Assembly (NCBI RefSeq): GCF_000423285.1
Contig: NZ_AUHR01000007.1
Span: 1 to 64,000 of the forward strand
Source: Laribacter hongkongensis DSM 14985
GTDB lineage: Bacteria; Pseudomonadota; Gammaproteobacteria; Burkholderiales; Aquaspirillaceae
Direction: 5' to 3'
DNA: 64,000 nucleotides
Numbering within the stretch: position 1 is the stretch's first letter; each line of letters begins with the position of its first letter. A program made the position numbers and the translations under genes. The notes beneath the pieces were generated by a model. That model was not told where the DNA came from, searched no databases, and saw only the letters and a list, made by a program, of their open reading frames with translations. Below, one piece after another: positions 17,281 through 26,257 of the stretch.

Positions 17281-18588
17281 TTATTTTTCCTTGCTGCAAT
17301 CGCGCGGGGTGATGCCCTTTTCCTGCGCATACCTGGCGGCACTGGTCTTCACCAGCGGGTCCAGCACGCTGTTGTCCGCCGCGATCCAGCCGGAAACCGG
17401 CTTCCAGTCCTTGCCGTCCCACTGCATGAAGCGGGTATAGCCGGAACCTTCGTGGTTGCTGCACGAGGTCTTGAGCTGCGGCAACATGTTGCTGATGCCC
17501 AGGGTTTTCTGGCGGGCGGCATCGATGTTGAGGTGCTCGAAGCCCCAGCGGATCTGCTCGCCGGTCAGCGGTTTCTTGCCGTATTTGTCCTGGGCCACCC
17601 GGATGGCTTCGACCAGCATCACGCCGCCGATCACGCCGCGGTTGTAGTTGACGGTGCCGATGGCGCCCTTGTCGGACAGGTTGCCCTTGCCCTGGGCGTA
17701 GAGGGTTTTTTCCAGATCCTGGATCAGCGGGAAGCTCTTGCCGTCTGCGGCATAGCTGCCGGCGATATAGCCCTTGGCGGCTTCACCGGCCGGAATCACG
17801 TCCTCCTCCGAGCCACCCCACCAGTTGGCAACAATCTTGTCGCGCGGGAAACCCACCTTGGCCGCCGCCTTGATCGCGGCCGGCGTCATCACGCCCCAGC
17901 TGCGCAGGATGACGAAGTCCGGCTGCTGGCGGCGTACTTCCAGCCACTGCGACTGCTGCTCGGTGCCCGGTGCCGGCACTTCGACGTTGACCAGTTCAAA
18001 ACCGTATTTCTTTGCCATGGCTTCCAGCACCGGCAGGGTTTCCTTGCCGTAGGCCGAGCCGTGGTAAAGGTTGACGATCTTCTTGCCCTTGAGCTTGTCC
18101 ATGCCGCCCAGCCGCTGGCCGATGAACTGGATCTTGGCAGTGGCCTGGCTCCAGTAGCTGGTCACCAGCGGGAACACGTACGGAAACACGCTGCCGTCCT
18201 TGGCATCGGCCCGGCCAAAGCCGATGGTCATCAGCGGGATCTTGTCCTTGTCGGCCCGGTCCATGGTGGCGTAGGTGATGCCGGTCGACATGAAGTTGAA
18301 CGCCGATGCGCCGGATTCGCCCTTCTTTTTCAGCCGCTCGTAGCATTCCACGCCACGGTCGTTCTTGTACTCGGTCTCGCACTCCTCGTAGGCCAGCTTG
18401 ACCCCGCCCACGCCTCCCTCCTTGAGGTTGACGTAGTTGAGGTAGTCAATCATGCCGCCGTAGTACTTGGTGCCGCCGGAGGCATAAGGACCGACGCGGT
18501 AGCTCGGCACCGGAATGAACTGCTCGGCGGCAAGTGCCGTACCGGCCAGGGCCAGACCCAGAGCGGCGATCAGGATGCGTTTTTGCAT
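17281..18588 (-). CDS. ABC transporter periplasmic substrate-binding protein (LivJ-like family)
   Basis: A 435-residue secreted binding protein. It has a signal peptide (1-20, cleavage after ALA) and a Peripla_BP_6 fold with YGGMIDYLNYVN, VKLAYEECETEYK and NLYHGSAYGKETLP. It is longer than classical LivJ (about 345 mature residues) and belongs to the group found with acyl-CoA ligases. The cargo is therefore more likely a hydrophobic or aromatic acid, a branched-chain acid or an amide than leucine itself. It contains Cys residues in pairs (EECETEY, VECYERL) that could form a disulphide. AGGAG precedes the ATG. Confidence 0.88.
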   Translation of the reverse strand: MQKRILIAALGLALAGTALAAEQFIPVPSYRVGPYASGGTKYYGGMIDYLNYVNLKEGGVGGVKLAYEECETEYKNDRGVECYERLKKKGESGASAFNFMSTGITYATMDRADKDKIPLMTIGFGRADAKDGSVFPYVFPLVTSYWSQATAKIQFIGQRLGGMDKLKGKKIVNLYHGSAYGKETLPVLEAMAKKYGFELVNVEVPAPGTEQQSQWLEVRRQQPDFVILRSWGVMTPAAIKAAAKVGFPRDKIVANWWGGSEEDVIPAGEAAKGYIAGSYAADGKSFPLIQDLEKTLYAQGKGNLSDKGAIGTVNYNRGVIGGVMLVEAIRVAQDKYGKKPLTGEQIRWGFEHLNIDAARQKTLGISNMLPQLKTSCSNHEGSGYTRFMQWDGKDWKPVSGWIAADNSVLDPLVKTSAARYAQEKGITPRDCSKEK

Positions 18589-18651
18589 GGAGTGTCTCCT
18601 CGTGGAAAAAGTCGTACTTCTGTTGGAACGACTGGGAACTGCCGGTAAGAC

Positions 18652-19716
18652 TCAGTGCGGGAACGGCCACAGGCGCAGCTTTTCCTTGGCGATCTGCCAC
18701 AGGCGGGCCAGACCGAGCGGCTCGACGATCAGGAAAAAGATGATCAGGCCGCCGAACAGCATCATTTCCAGGTTGGACAGGAACGAGGAGCTGACGGCAC
18801 CGTGCAACAGCTGCCCGCCCAGGTTCAGCACGATCGGCAGCAGCACGATGAAGGCGGCCCCGAGGAAGGAGCCGAGGATCGAGCCCACGCCGCCGATGAT
18901 GATCATGAACAGGATCTGGAACGAGCGGTGCAGGTCAAAGGCCTGCGGATCGACCGTGCCCAGCAGGATGAAAGCCCACAGCCCGCCGGCCACGCCGCAA
19001 TAGAACGAACTCACGGCAAACGCGGTCAGCTTGGTTTTCAGCATCGGGATGCCGATCACTTCGGCTGCCACGTCCATGTCGCGCACCGCCATCCAGGCGC
19101 GGCCGATGCTGGAGCGCACCATGTTCTTGGCGGCCAGCGCCATGACCGCCACCACGCCGAGGGTGAATAGGTATTTGCTGGCCGGAGTATCGAGCGGCAG
19201 GCCGAACACCTCCAGGGCCGGCGCACTGATCACGCCGGAACTCGAGTAGTTGGAAAACCAGCCGAACTTGGTCAGCGCCCATTCGATGAAGAACTGCGCC
19301 GCCAGTGTCGCCACCGCCAGGTAAAACCCCTTGATGCGCAGCGAGGGCAGGCCGAACAGCACGCCGACCACCGCCGCCACGCCACCGCCGAGCAGCAGGG
19401 CCGGCAACAGCGGCAGGCCGGGAATGCGCAGCATGAAGTTGTAGGTGGCAAAGGCCCCGACGGCCATGAAGGCGGCCGAACCGAGCGACAGCTGACCCGC
19501 ATAGCCTGTCAGGATGTTCAGTCCGAGAGCCGCCAGCGACAGCACCAGAAACGGGATCAGGATGCCGGACAGCAGGTAGTCACTGGCCAGCCCCGGCACG
19601 GCGACAAAGGCCGCCAGCAGCAGGGCGCCGACAAACAGCCGGTCCTGCACGATCGGAAAGATCACGCTGTCGGCACGATAGCTGGTCTTGAACTGACCGG
19701 ATTCACGATAAATCAT
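18652..19716 (-). CDS. livM: branched-chain-type ABC transporter permease (LivM-like)
   Basis: A 354-residue inner-membrane permease with about nine to ten hydrophobic segments. The family signature GYAGQLSLGSAAFMAVGAFA (about 72-91) and the cytoplasmic coupling loop RSSIGRAWMAVRDMDVAAEVIGI are present. With LivH it forms the translocation path. GGAGA precedes the ATG at a good distance. Confidence 0.92.
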   Translation of the reverse strand: MIYRESGQFKTSYRADSVIFPIVQDRLFVGALLLAAFVAVPGLASDYLLSGILIPFLVLSLAALGLNILTGYAGQLSLGSAAFMAVGAFATYNFMLRIPGLPLLPALLLGGGVAAVVGVLFGLPSLRIKGFYLAVATLAAQFFIEWALTKFGWFSNYSSSGVISAPALEVFGLPLDTPASKYLFTLGVVAVMALAAKNMVRSSIGRAWMAVRDMDVAAEVIGIPMLKTKLTAFAVSSFYCGVAGGLWAFILLGTVDPQAFDLHRSFQILFMIIIGGVGSILGSFLGAAFIVLLPIVLNLGGQLLHGAVSSSFLSNLEMMLFGGLIIFFLIVEPLGLARLWQIAKEKLRLWPFPH

Positions 19717-19740
19717 GGGACAAGTCTCCAGGGCAGGGCG

Positions 19741-20622
19741 CTAGACGCGCTCGATATGGCGTTCGCCGAACAGCCCTTCCGGGCGCACCAGCAGGAACAC
19801 CAGCGCCAGCATGTAGGGGAACCAGTTTTCGATGCCGCCCGAGAGGTAGGGACCGAGATAGACCTCGGCGAGCTTTTCCCCCGCCCCGACGATCAGGCCG
19901 CCGACGATTGCCCCCGGCACCGAGGTGAACCCGCCAAGGATCAGCACCGGCAAGGCCTTGAGCACCACCAGCGTCAGGGCAAACTGCACCCCGAGGCGCG
20001 AGCCCCACAAGAGGCCGGAAACCAGCGCCACAAAACCGGCCACGCCCCACACCACCGCCCAGATGTGCTGGAGCGGAATGCCGACCGACAGCGCGGCCTG
20101 GTGGTCGTCCGCCACCGCCCGCAGGGCGCGGCCAAGCTTGGTGTACTGGAAGAACGCGGCCAGTACGGCCACCAGCAGGGCCGACAGGCCGGCAGCAAAC
20201 AGGTCGAACCGGGAGATGAACACGCCGGCCACTTCAAAGGGTTCGTCGGTAATGCCGAGCTCCAGCCCGTGTACTTCGGTACCCCAGACCAGCTGTGCCA
20301 GCCCTTCGATGAAAAACGACAGGCCGATGGTGGCCATGAACAGCGTGATCGGCGGCTGGTTGACCAGTGGCCGCAGTACCACGCGCTCGATGGCGATACC
20401 CATGCCGACCATGATCACCAGTGTCGCCAGCAGGCTGCCCCAGAACGGCAGGCCCATGGCCTGCAGGCTGACAAAAGTCAGCGCCGCAAACAGCACCAGT
20501 GCACCCTGGGCAAAGTTGAATACGCCGGACGCCTTGTAGATCAGCACGAATCCCAGCGCCACCAGCGAATACATCACGCCGGCCAGCAGTCCGCCGACCA
20601 GAACCTCGAGAAAAAACGACAT
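19741..20622 (-). CDS. livH: branched-chain-type ABC transporter permease (LivH-like)
   Basis: A 293-residue permease with about eight membrane segments. It has the LivH N-terminal pattern GLLAGVMYSLVALGFVLIYK followed by FNFAQGALVL, and the coupling helix LGRALRAVADDHQAALSVGI. ATG at 20622 follows GGGAG; the frame could extend four codons upstream. It lies between the LivG ATPase and LivM. Confidence 0.92.
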   Translation of the reverse strand: MSFFLEVLVGGLLAGVMYSLVALGFVLIYKASGVFNFAQGALVLFAALTFVSLQAMGLPFWGSLLATLVIMVGMGIAIERVVLRPLVNQPPITLFMATIGLSFFIEGLAQLVWGTEVHGLELGITDEPFEVAGVFISRFDLFAAGLSALLVAVLAAFFQYTKLGRALRAVADDHQAALSVGIPLQHIWAVVWGVAGFVALVSGLLWGSRLGVQFALTLVVLKALPVLILGGFTSVPGAIVGGLIVGAGEKLAEVYLGPYLSGGIENWFPYMLALVFLLVRPEGLFGERHIERV

Positions 20623-20634
20623 ATCCGCTCCCAA

Positions 20635-21423
20635 TCAGTGTGACGTTCCGAGATAGGCCGCGATCACGGCCGGATTGCGCTTGACCTCGTCGGGCGGGCC
20701 GTCGCCGATTTTCTTGCCGTAATCGAGCACGACCACCCGGTCGGAGAGGTCCATCACCACACCCATGTCGTGCTCGATCAGCACGATGGTGGTGCCGAAG
20801 GCATCGTTGACGTCGAGGATGAAGCGGCACATGTCCTGCTTTTCCTCGACGTTCATGCCTGCCATCGGCTCGTCCAGCAGCAGCAGGGTCGGCTCCATTG
20901 CCAACGCCCGGCCGAGTTCCACCCGCTTTTGCAGACCGTAGGGCAGGCGTCCGACCGGTGTCTTGCGGATCGGCTGGATTTCCAGGAAGTCGATGATTTC
21001 CTCGACCCGGCGGCGGTGGCGCATTTCCTCGCGTTCGGCCCGGCCCCACCACAGCGCCTGCTCCAGCAGGCCGGCGTGCATTTTCTGGTTGCGGCCGGTC
21101 ATGATGTTGTCGAGTACCGACATGCCCTTGAACAGGGCGATGTTCTGGAACGTGCGGGCAATGCCCTGGCGGGAAGCCAGATGCGGGCTCATGCGCTCGC
21201 GCACCCGTCCTTTCCAGCGCACCTCACCTTCCTGCGGGTGATAGACACCGTTGATGACGTTGAGCATCGAGCTTTTGCCGGCACCGTTGGGGCCGATGAT
21301 GGCGAGGATTTCATGTTCACGGACATCAAGGCTGATGTCGGTCAGCGCCTTGACGCCACCGAAGCGCAGCGAGATGTGGCTGGCTTCGAGGATGACGTCG
21401 CCGATTTGACGGTGCGGATTCAT
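20635..21423 (-). CDS. livG: branched-chain-type ABC transporter ATPase (LivG-like)
   Basis: A 262-residue ATPase with Walker A GPNGAGKSSMLNVI, the LivG insertion HLASRQGIARTFQNIALF, an atypical signature region GRLPYGLQKRVELGRAL, and Walker B LLLLDEPMAGMN. LYGLQ-type signatures are normal in LivG. The start codon overlaps the acyl-CoA synthetase stop by four bases, so the ligase and importer are translationally coupled. That suggests vectorial uptake and activation of the substrate. Confidence 0.93.
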   Translation of the reverse strand: MNPHRQIGDVILEASHISLRFGGVKALTDISLDVREHEILAIIGPNGAGKSSMLNVINGVYHPQEGEVRWKGRVRERMSPHLASRQGIARTFQNIALFKGMSVLDNIMTGRNQKMHAGLLEQALWWGRAEREEMRHRRRVEEIIDFLEIQPIRKTPVGRLPYGLQKRVELGRALAMEPTLLLLDEPMAGMNVEEKQDMCRFILDVNDAFGTTIVLIEHDMGVVMDLSDRVVVLDYGKKIGDGPPDEVKRNPAVIAAYLGTSH

Positions 21424-23405
21424 GCAGCCACCTCCATGGCAACGGTACGGGCAGCCTCGATGGCCAGATCGGCGCGCAGCCAGCCGCTGCGTCCATCCTC
21501 GAACCTGACCTGGGTTTCGATCACGCCCCGGGCGTGGTTGCCGTACAGCGCGGCGATCAGGTCGGCATAGCGCTCGGCCACAAAACGGCGGCGGACCTTG
21601 CGGGTGCGGGTCAGTTCGCCATCGTCGGCATCCAGCTCCTTGTGCAGCAGCAGGAAACGGTGGACCTGCGAACCGGCCAGCCGCGGATCGGCAGCCAGGT
21701 CGCGGTTGACCTGCTCGATGCAGTCGCGGATCAGTTCATAAACTGCCGGCTGGGCCGCCAGGTCGGTATAGCCGGTGTAGGCCAGCCCGCGACGCTCGGC
21801 CCAGTTGCCCACGGCCTCGAGGTCGATGCTGACAAAGGCGGTGACAAAGTCGCAGCCGTCGCCGAAGGTGACGGCTTCCTTGATGAAGGGGAAAAACTTC
21901 AGCTTGTTTTCAAGGTATTTGGGCGCAAACAGGGTGCCGTCGTTCAGGCGGCCGACATCCTTGGCGCGGTCGATGATGCGCAGGTGCCCGTCATCGTCGA
22001 AAAAGCCGGCGTCACCCGTCCGCACCCAGCCGTCGGCATCCCGGGTTTCCTGCGTGGCGTCCGGGCGGTTCCAGTAGCTGTGGAAGGTACCGGGACTGCG
22101 GAACAGCACTTCGCCGCTGTCGTCCAGCTGTACTTCCACGCCGGGTGCCGGCCGGCCGACGCTGTCGGACTTGACCTCGCCGTTGGGCTGCACGCACACC
22201 ATGACGTAGGCTTCGGTCGAACCGTAAAGCTGTTTGATGTTGATGTTGAGGGCGCGGTAGAAGGCAAACAGCTCGGGCCCGATGGCTTCACCGGCGGTGT
22301 AGGCCAGGCGGATGCGCGAAAAGCCCAGCACGTTCTTGACCGGGCCGTACACCAGCCAGTCGCCCAGCCGGTAGCCCAGCCGGTCCCAGAATCCGACCGT
22401 TTCCCCGTCAACGATGCGGACGCCGACCCGGCGGGCGTGGGCCATGAAATAGCGGAACAGCCAGCGCTTGATGCGGCCGGCGTCTTCCATGCGGATGGAG
22501 ACCTGCGTCAGCAGGTTTTCGAATACCCGCGGCGGAGCGAAGTAATAGGTCGGCCCGATTTCGCGCATGTCGGTCATCACGGTTTCCGACGATTCGGGGC
22601 AGCTGACGCAAAACCCGCACACCAGCGACTGGGCAAACGAGAACAGGTTGTCGCCTACCCAAGCCATGGGCAGATAGGCGAGGACTTCTTCGCGGTCGGT
22701 CAGTCCTTCGAGCCCGGCCGCTCCCCGGGCGGTATGGATCATGCTGTCGAAAGTATGTACCACGCCCTTGGGCTGGCCGGTGGTGCCGGAGGTATACAGC
22801 ATGATGGCCATGTCGCTGCCACGGGAGGCATCCACCATGCCGGTGTAAAAGAGCGGGTGCTGCTCGTGAAACAGCCGTCCCTCGCCAAGCAGGGTGTCGC
22901 AGCTCATCAGGCCCGGTGCATCATAGTGGCGCAGGCCGCGCGGATCGTCGTACACGATCAGGCGCAGGTCCGGCAGGCGGTCACGGATCTCCAGCAGCTT
23001 GTCGACCTGCTCCTGGTCTTCGACCACGGCCACGCTGATGCCGGCATCGGCCAGTACGAACACCATCTCGTCGGCCACGGCATCCTGATATAGCGGCACC
23101 GGCACACCGCCAAGGCTCTGGGCCGCCAGCAGGCTCCAGTACAGTCGCGGCCGGTTGTCACCGATCACGGCCAGCCGCTCACCGCGCCCGAAACCGTGCG
23201 CCGCCAGCCCGCAGGCCAGCGCCTGCACCTCGTCGGCCACCTGTTTCCAGTTCCAGCTCTGCCAGATGCCCAGATCCTTTTCGCGCATGGCAGGTTGCTG
23301 GCCGCGTACGTCGGCGTGTTGCCGCAGCAGTTTGGGAAACGTGTCGGGGGGAGCGGGCGCCGTGGTGCGCCGATGCCCTTCCGGCAGATCAAGCGGATTG
23401 GCCAT
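21420..23405 (-). CDS. long-chain-type acyl-CoA synthetase (AMP-dependent)
   Basis: A 661-residue ligase of the FAA1/ACSL group. The P-loop is MLYTSGTTGQPKGVVH (about 192-207), the linker motif DGWVRTGDAGFFDDDGHLRI (about 459-478) precedes the catalytic region, and a long C-terminal domain follows. It activates a fatty or branched acid to its CoA ester. It is the first gene of the minus-strand catabolic block, and its promoter region carries a LiuR-like inverted repeat (23451-23466), so it is probably repressed by the MerR protein nearby. Its coupling to livG suggests it acts on the imported substrate. Confidence 0.9.
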   Translation of the reverse strand: MANPLDLPEGHRRTTAPAPPDTFPKLLRQHADVRGQQPAMREKDLGIWQSWNWKQVADEVQALACGLAAHGFGRGERLAVIGDNRPRLYWSLLAAQSLGGVPVPLYQDAVADEMVFVLADAGISVAVVEDQEQVDKLLEIRDRLPDLRLIVYDDPRGLRHYDAPGLMSCDTLLGEGRLFHEQHPLFYTGMVDASRGSDMAIMLYTSGTTGQPKGVVHTFDSMIHTARGAAGLEGLTDREEVLAYLPMAWVGDNLFSFAQSLVCGFCVSCPESSETVMTDMREIGPTYYFAPPRVFENLLTQVSIRMEDAGRIKRWLFRYFMAHARRVGVRIVDGETVGFWDRLGYRLGDWLVYGPVKNVLGFSRIRLAYTAGEAIGPELFAFYRALNINIKQLYGSTEAYVMVCVQPNGEVKSDSVGRPAPGVEVQLDDSGEVLFRSPGTFHSYWNRPDATQETRDADGWVRTGDAGFFDDDGHLRIIDRAKDVGRLNDGTLFAPKYLENKLKFFPFIKEAVTFGDGCDFVTAFVSIDLEAVGNWAERRGLAYTGYTDLAAQPAVYELIRDCIEQVNRDLAADPRLAGSQVHRFLLLHKELDADDGELTRTRKVRRRFVAERYADLIAALYGNHARGVIETQVRFEDGRSGWLRADLAIEAARTVAMEVAA

Positions 23406-23450
23406 GCACTATCTCCTCGTGATGGATGACACCTCTTTGGGCGTATTACA

Positions 23451-23466
23451 TTTACGTGAACGTAAA
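23451..23466. promoter_or_regulatory. LiuR-like operator 1 (upstream of the acyl-CoA synthetase operon)
   Basis: TTTACGTGAACGTAAA is a perfect 7-2-7 inverted repeat 45 bases before the acyl-CoA synthetase start. Near copies occur at 24418-24433 and 24974-24989, flanking the MerR gene. The set fits what I recall of MerR-family LiuR sites. Confidence 0.75.
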
Positions 23467-23528
23467 CTTGTGGGCGCAAGCTAAACCACCCGAACAGCAT
23501 GCGCAAGCCTTTTCGATGCGGCAGCGCA

Positions 23529-24374
23529 TCACCGGTCGTAGCGGTAAAACCCGCGCCCGCTCTTGCGTCCAAGCCAGCCAGCCTCGACATGACGGACCAG
23601 CAGCGGACACACGCGGTATTTGCTGTCGCGCAAGTCATGCCACAGCACGTCCATGATCGCCACACAGGTATCCAGCCCGATCAGGTCGGCCAGCTTCAGC
23701 GGTCCGAGCGGATGCGCCATGCCAAGGGTCATGACCTGGTCCACCGCCTCGACAGTCGCCACGCCCTCATGTACGCAAAAGGCCGCCTCGTTGATCATCG
23801 GCATCAAGATTCGGTTGGACACAAAGCCCGGCGAGTCATTGACGCTGACCGGTTCTTTGTCCAGTTGTCGCGCCAGCGCCACGGTGGCTTCATGCACCGC
23901 ATCGCTGGTCTGGCTGGCGCGGATCACCTCGACCAGCTTCATAACCGGCACCGGATTCATGAAATGCATGCCGATCACCCGCTCCGGCTGTGGCACTGCG
24001 GCCGCCAGCCGTGTCAGAGCAATGGAAGACGTGTTGCTGGCCAGAACCGCTGCCGGCCCCACGACCCGGGCTGCGTCAGCCAGCAGGCGCAGCTTGAGTT
24101 CCGGCCGCTCGGGGGCCGCCTCGATCACCCAGTCGCAGCCGGCCAAGGCCTCCATGGCAGACACCGGCTCGATGCGGTCCAGTACGGCAGCCGGGTCAAG
24201 GGCGCTGCGGGAAGCCAGTCTGGCAAGACTCGCCTCCATGCCGGCCCGGGCACGCTGCAAGGCGGCGTGGTCCACATCCAGCAACCGCACGGACAGCCCG
24301 GCCTGGGCACACACCTGGGCAATGCCGCTTCCCATCTGGCCAGCTCCCAGCACGGCGATTGTCGGCAATTTCAT
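23529..24374 (-). CDS. 3-hydroxyacyl-CoA (3-hydroxybutyryl-CoA) dehydrogenase
   Basis: A 281-residue NAD-dependent enzyme that oxidises L-3-hydroxyacyl-CoA to 3-ketoacyl-CoA. It has the Rossmann motif VLGAGQMGSGIAQVCAQAG, the catalytic His in IGMHFMNPVPVMKLVEVI (about residue 140), and the C-terminal domain with MGMAHPLGPLKLADLIGLD (here TLGMAHPLG). It is standalone, not fused to a hydratase. It starts about 45 bases from operator 2 and is divergent from the MerR gene. With the thiolase across the regulator it supplies the last two beta-oxidation steps. Confidence 0.92.
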   Translation of the reverse strand: MKLPTIAVLGAGQMGSGIAQVCAQAGLSVRLLDVDHAALQRARAGMEASLARLASRSALDPAAVLDRIEPVSAMEALAGCDWVIEAAPERPELKLRLLADAARVVGPAAVLASNTSSIALTRLAAAVPQPERVIGMHFMNPVPVMKLVEVIRASQTSDAVHEATVALARQLDKEPVSVNDSPGFVSNRILMPMINEAAFCVHEGVATVEAVDQVMTLGMAHPLGPLKLADLIGLDTCVAIMDVLWHDLRDSKYRVCPLLVRHVEAGWLGRKSGRGFYRYDR

Positions 24375-24417
24375 GGCGCTCCCCTTCTCTTGATTGACAC
24401 CGGCACGCTAATATACG

Positions 24418-24433
24418 TTTACGTTAACGTCAA
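24418..24433. promoter_or_regulatory. LiuR-like operator 2 (between dehydrogenase and regulator)
   Basis: TTTACGTTAACGTCAA matches operator 1 with one arm mismatch. It lies 44 bases before the dehydrogenase start and 94 bases before the MerR start, so one protein bound here could control both divergent promoters. An A/T-rich run follows on the regulator side. Confidence 0.75.
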
Positions 24434-24526
24434 TTTTGAAATTCATGCGTTCATTACAACTCCATAACAGCCGCGCGCGAAATGTTGCAACGCGATAAAA
24501 TCGCCTTTCAAAGCAGGAGCAGCAGC

Positions 24527-24940
24527 ATGAGCGGTTTGGACAAGACCTACACCATCAGCGAACTGGCACGCGAATTTGACGTTACCACCCGCACCATTCG
24601 CCACTACGAAGACCAGGGCCTGATTGCGCCGGAACGCCGGGGGCAGCACCGCATTTACTCGCGCCGCGACCGTACACGCCTGTTGCTGACGCTGAGAGGC
24701 AAGCGCATCGGCCTCACACTCCAGGAAATCCGTGAGCTGTTCGGCCTGTATGACGCTGCCTATGACGATGCACCGCAACTGATGGAATTCCTCAAGATCC
24801 TCAGCCAGCGTGAACAACGTCTGATGCAGCAGATCGAGGACATCAATGTCGTGATGCGTGAAGTACAGTCGCTGCGGCAGACCTGTGAACGCCTGCTGGA
24901 AAAGCGTACCGGCGGCCCGGGCTCGCAAACCGACGATTGA
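24527..24940 (+). CDS. liuR: MerR-family regulator, LiuR-like
   Basis: A 137-residue cytoplasmic regulator. The N-terminal winged helix is YTISELAREFDVTTRTIRHYEDQGLI (about 6-31), followed by the second HTH segment RIYSRRDRTRLLL and a long dimerisation coiled coil (about 80-128). There is no Cys-rich metal-binding tail (no Cys pair near the C terminus), as expected for the acyl-CoA-catabolism branch rather than metal sensors. ATG at 24527 follows AGGAG; an upstream ATG would add 15 unrelated residues. LiuR proteins control leucine/isovalerate and fatty-acid degradation in beta- and gammaproteobacteria. The three nearby inverted repeats and acyl-CoA genes support the assignment. Confidence 0.82.
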   Translation: MSGLDKTYTISELAREFDVTTRTIRHYEDQGLIAPERRGQHRIYSRRDRTRLLLTLRGKRIGLTLQEIRELFGLYDAAYDDAPQLMEFLKILSQREQRLMQQIEDINVVMREVQSLRQTCERLLEKRTGGPGSQTDD

Positions 24941-24973
24941 TGTGCCACTGGCAGGTGGCTGTTTGCCGCAAAG

Positions 24974-24989
24974 TTTCCGTTTACGTAAA
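24974..24989. promoter_or_regulatory. LiuR-like operator 3 (upstream of the thiolase)
   Basis: TTTCCGTTTACGTAAA has one full half-site (ACGTAAA) and one with a single mismatch. It lies in the 65-base gap between the regulator and the thiolase, 16 bases before the thiolase start. Bound protein would block initiation at a thiolase-specific promoter. Confidence 0.7.
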
Positions 24990-25005
24990 AGCAAAGGAGA
25001 AAAAC

Positions 25006-26193
25006 ATGTCTTCCACCGATCCGGTCGTGATTGTTGCCGCTGCCCGTACCCCCATCGGCGGTCTGCAGGGCAGCCTGTCCAGCCTGCCCGCCAGCGCTCT
25101 GGGAGCCGCAGCCCTGGCCGAAGTCGCCCGCCGCGCCAGCATCGCCAGCGAAGCGGTCGACGAAGTCATCATGGGCTGCGTACTGCCGGCCGGGCAGGGG
25201 CAGGCTCCAGCGCGTCAGGCTACCCTGACAGCAGGACTGTCGCCGCATGTGCCCTGCACCACGATCAACAAGATGTGCGGCTCCGGCATGAAGGCCGTGA
25301 TGCAGGGACACGACGCCCTGCTGGCCGGCAGCGCCCGCATCGTGCTGGCAGGCGGCATGGAAAGCATGTCGAACGCACCTTACCTGTTGCCGAAAATGCG
25401 TACCGGCCAGCGTCTGGGGCACGGCGTGACTCAAGACCACATGTTCCTCGACGGGCTGGAGGACGCCTACGAAAAAGGCACCCTGATGGGTGTGTTTGCC
25501 GAACGCTGCGCCCGGCACTACGGCTTTGGCCGCGAGCAGCAGGACGACTATGCCCGGCGCTCGCTCGAACGCGCCCTGCACGCACAGCAGACCGGTGCGT
25601 TTGCAGCCGAAATCGTCGGCGTCGATCTCGTACAGCGCCATGGCCACACCCGCATCGACCAAGACGAACAACCGCTCACGGCCCGCCCGGAGCGGATCGC
25701 CAGCCTGAAGCCGGCCTTTGCCAGCGACGGCACCGTCACCGCGGCCAACTCCAGCTCCATTTCCGATGGAGCTGCTGCCCTGGCACTGATGCGCCAGTCG
25801 GAAGCCCTGCGCCGGGGCCTGACTCCCCTGGCCCGCATTGCCGGTCATGCCAGCTTTGCCCATGAGCCGCCTTGGTTTACCACCGCTCCCGTGTTCGCCG
25901 TCCGGAAACTGCTGCAAAAACTGCAATGGCAGCCGCAGGACGTCGACCTGTACGAAATCAACGAAGCCTTTGCCGTCGTGGCACTGGCCGCCTTGCACGA
26001 ACTGGAGCTGGATCCTGCCCGGGTCAACGTCCATGGCGGCGCCTGCGCCCTCGGTCACCCGATCGGCGCCTCCGGCGCCCGCATTCTGGTCACCCTGCTG
26101 CATGCGCTGGAACACCGGCAGATGCAGCGCGGCGTGGCCTGCCTGTGCATCGGTGGCGGCGAAGCTACGGCCGTAGCCATCGAACGGCTCTGA
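25006..26193 (+). CDS. acetyl-CoA acetyltransferase (thiolase)
   Basis: A 395-residue thiolase. The acyl-accepting Cys is in INKMCGSGMKAVMQG (about residue 89), the catalytic His in the segment NVHGGACALGHPIGASGARI (about 338-357), and the second Cys in ACLCIGGGEATAVAI (about 385). The acyl-enzyme motif NSSSISDGAAA is also present. It catalyses thiolysis of 3-ketoacyl-CoA or acetoacetyl-CoA. AAGGAGA precedes the ATG. It is downstream of liuR and probably under operator 3. Confidence 0.94.
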   Translation: MSSTDPVVIVAAARTPIGGLQGSLSSLPASALGAAALAEVARRASIASEAVDEVIMGCVLPAGQGQAPARQATLTAGLSPHVPCTTINKMCGSGMKAVMQGHDALLAGSARIVLAGGMESMSNAPYLLPKMRTGQRLGHGVTQDHMFLDGLEDAYEKGTLMGVFAERCARHYGFGREQQDDYARRSLERALHAQQTGAFAAEIVGVDLVQRHGHTRIDQDEQPLTARPERIASLKPAFASDGTVTAANSSSISDGAAALALMRQSEALRRGLTPLARIAGHASFAHEPPWFTTAPVFAVRKLLQKLQWQPQDVDLYEINEAFAVVALAALHELELDPARVNVHGGACALGHPIGASGARILVTLLHALEHRQMQRGVACLCIGGGEATAVAIERL

Positions 26194-26257
26194 CCAGCCA
26201 GGAAGTCGCGGTGGACAGTGCTACACTGCGCGCCGTACCGGTTGCTTGTCATAAAAA

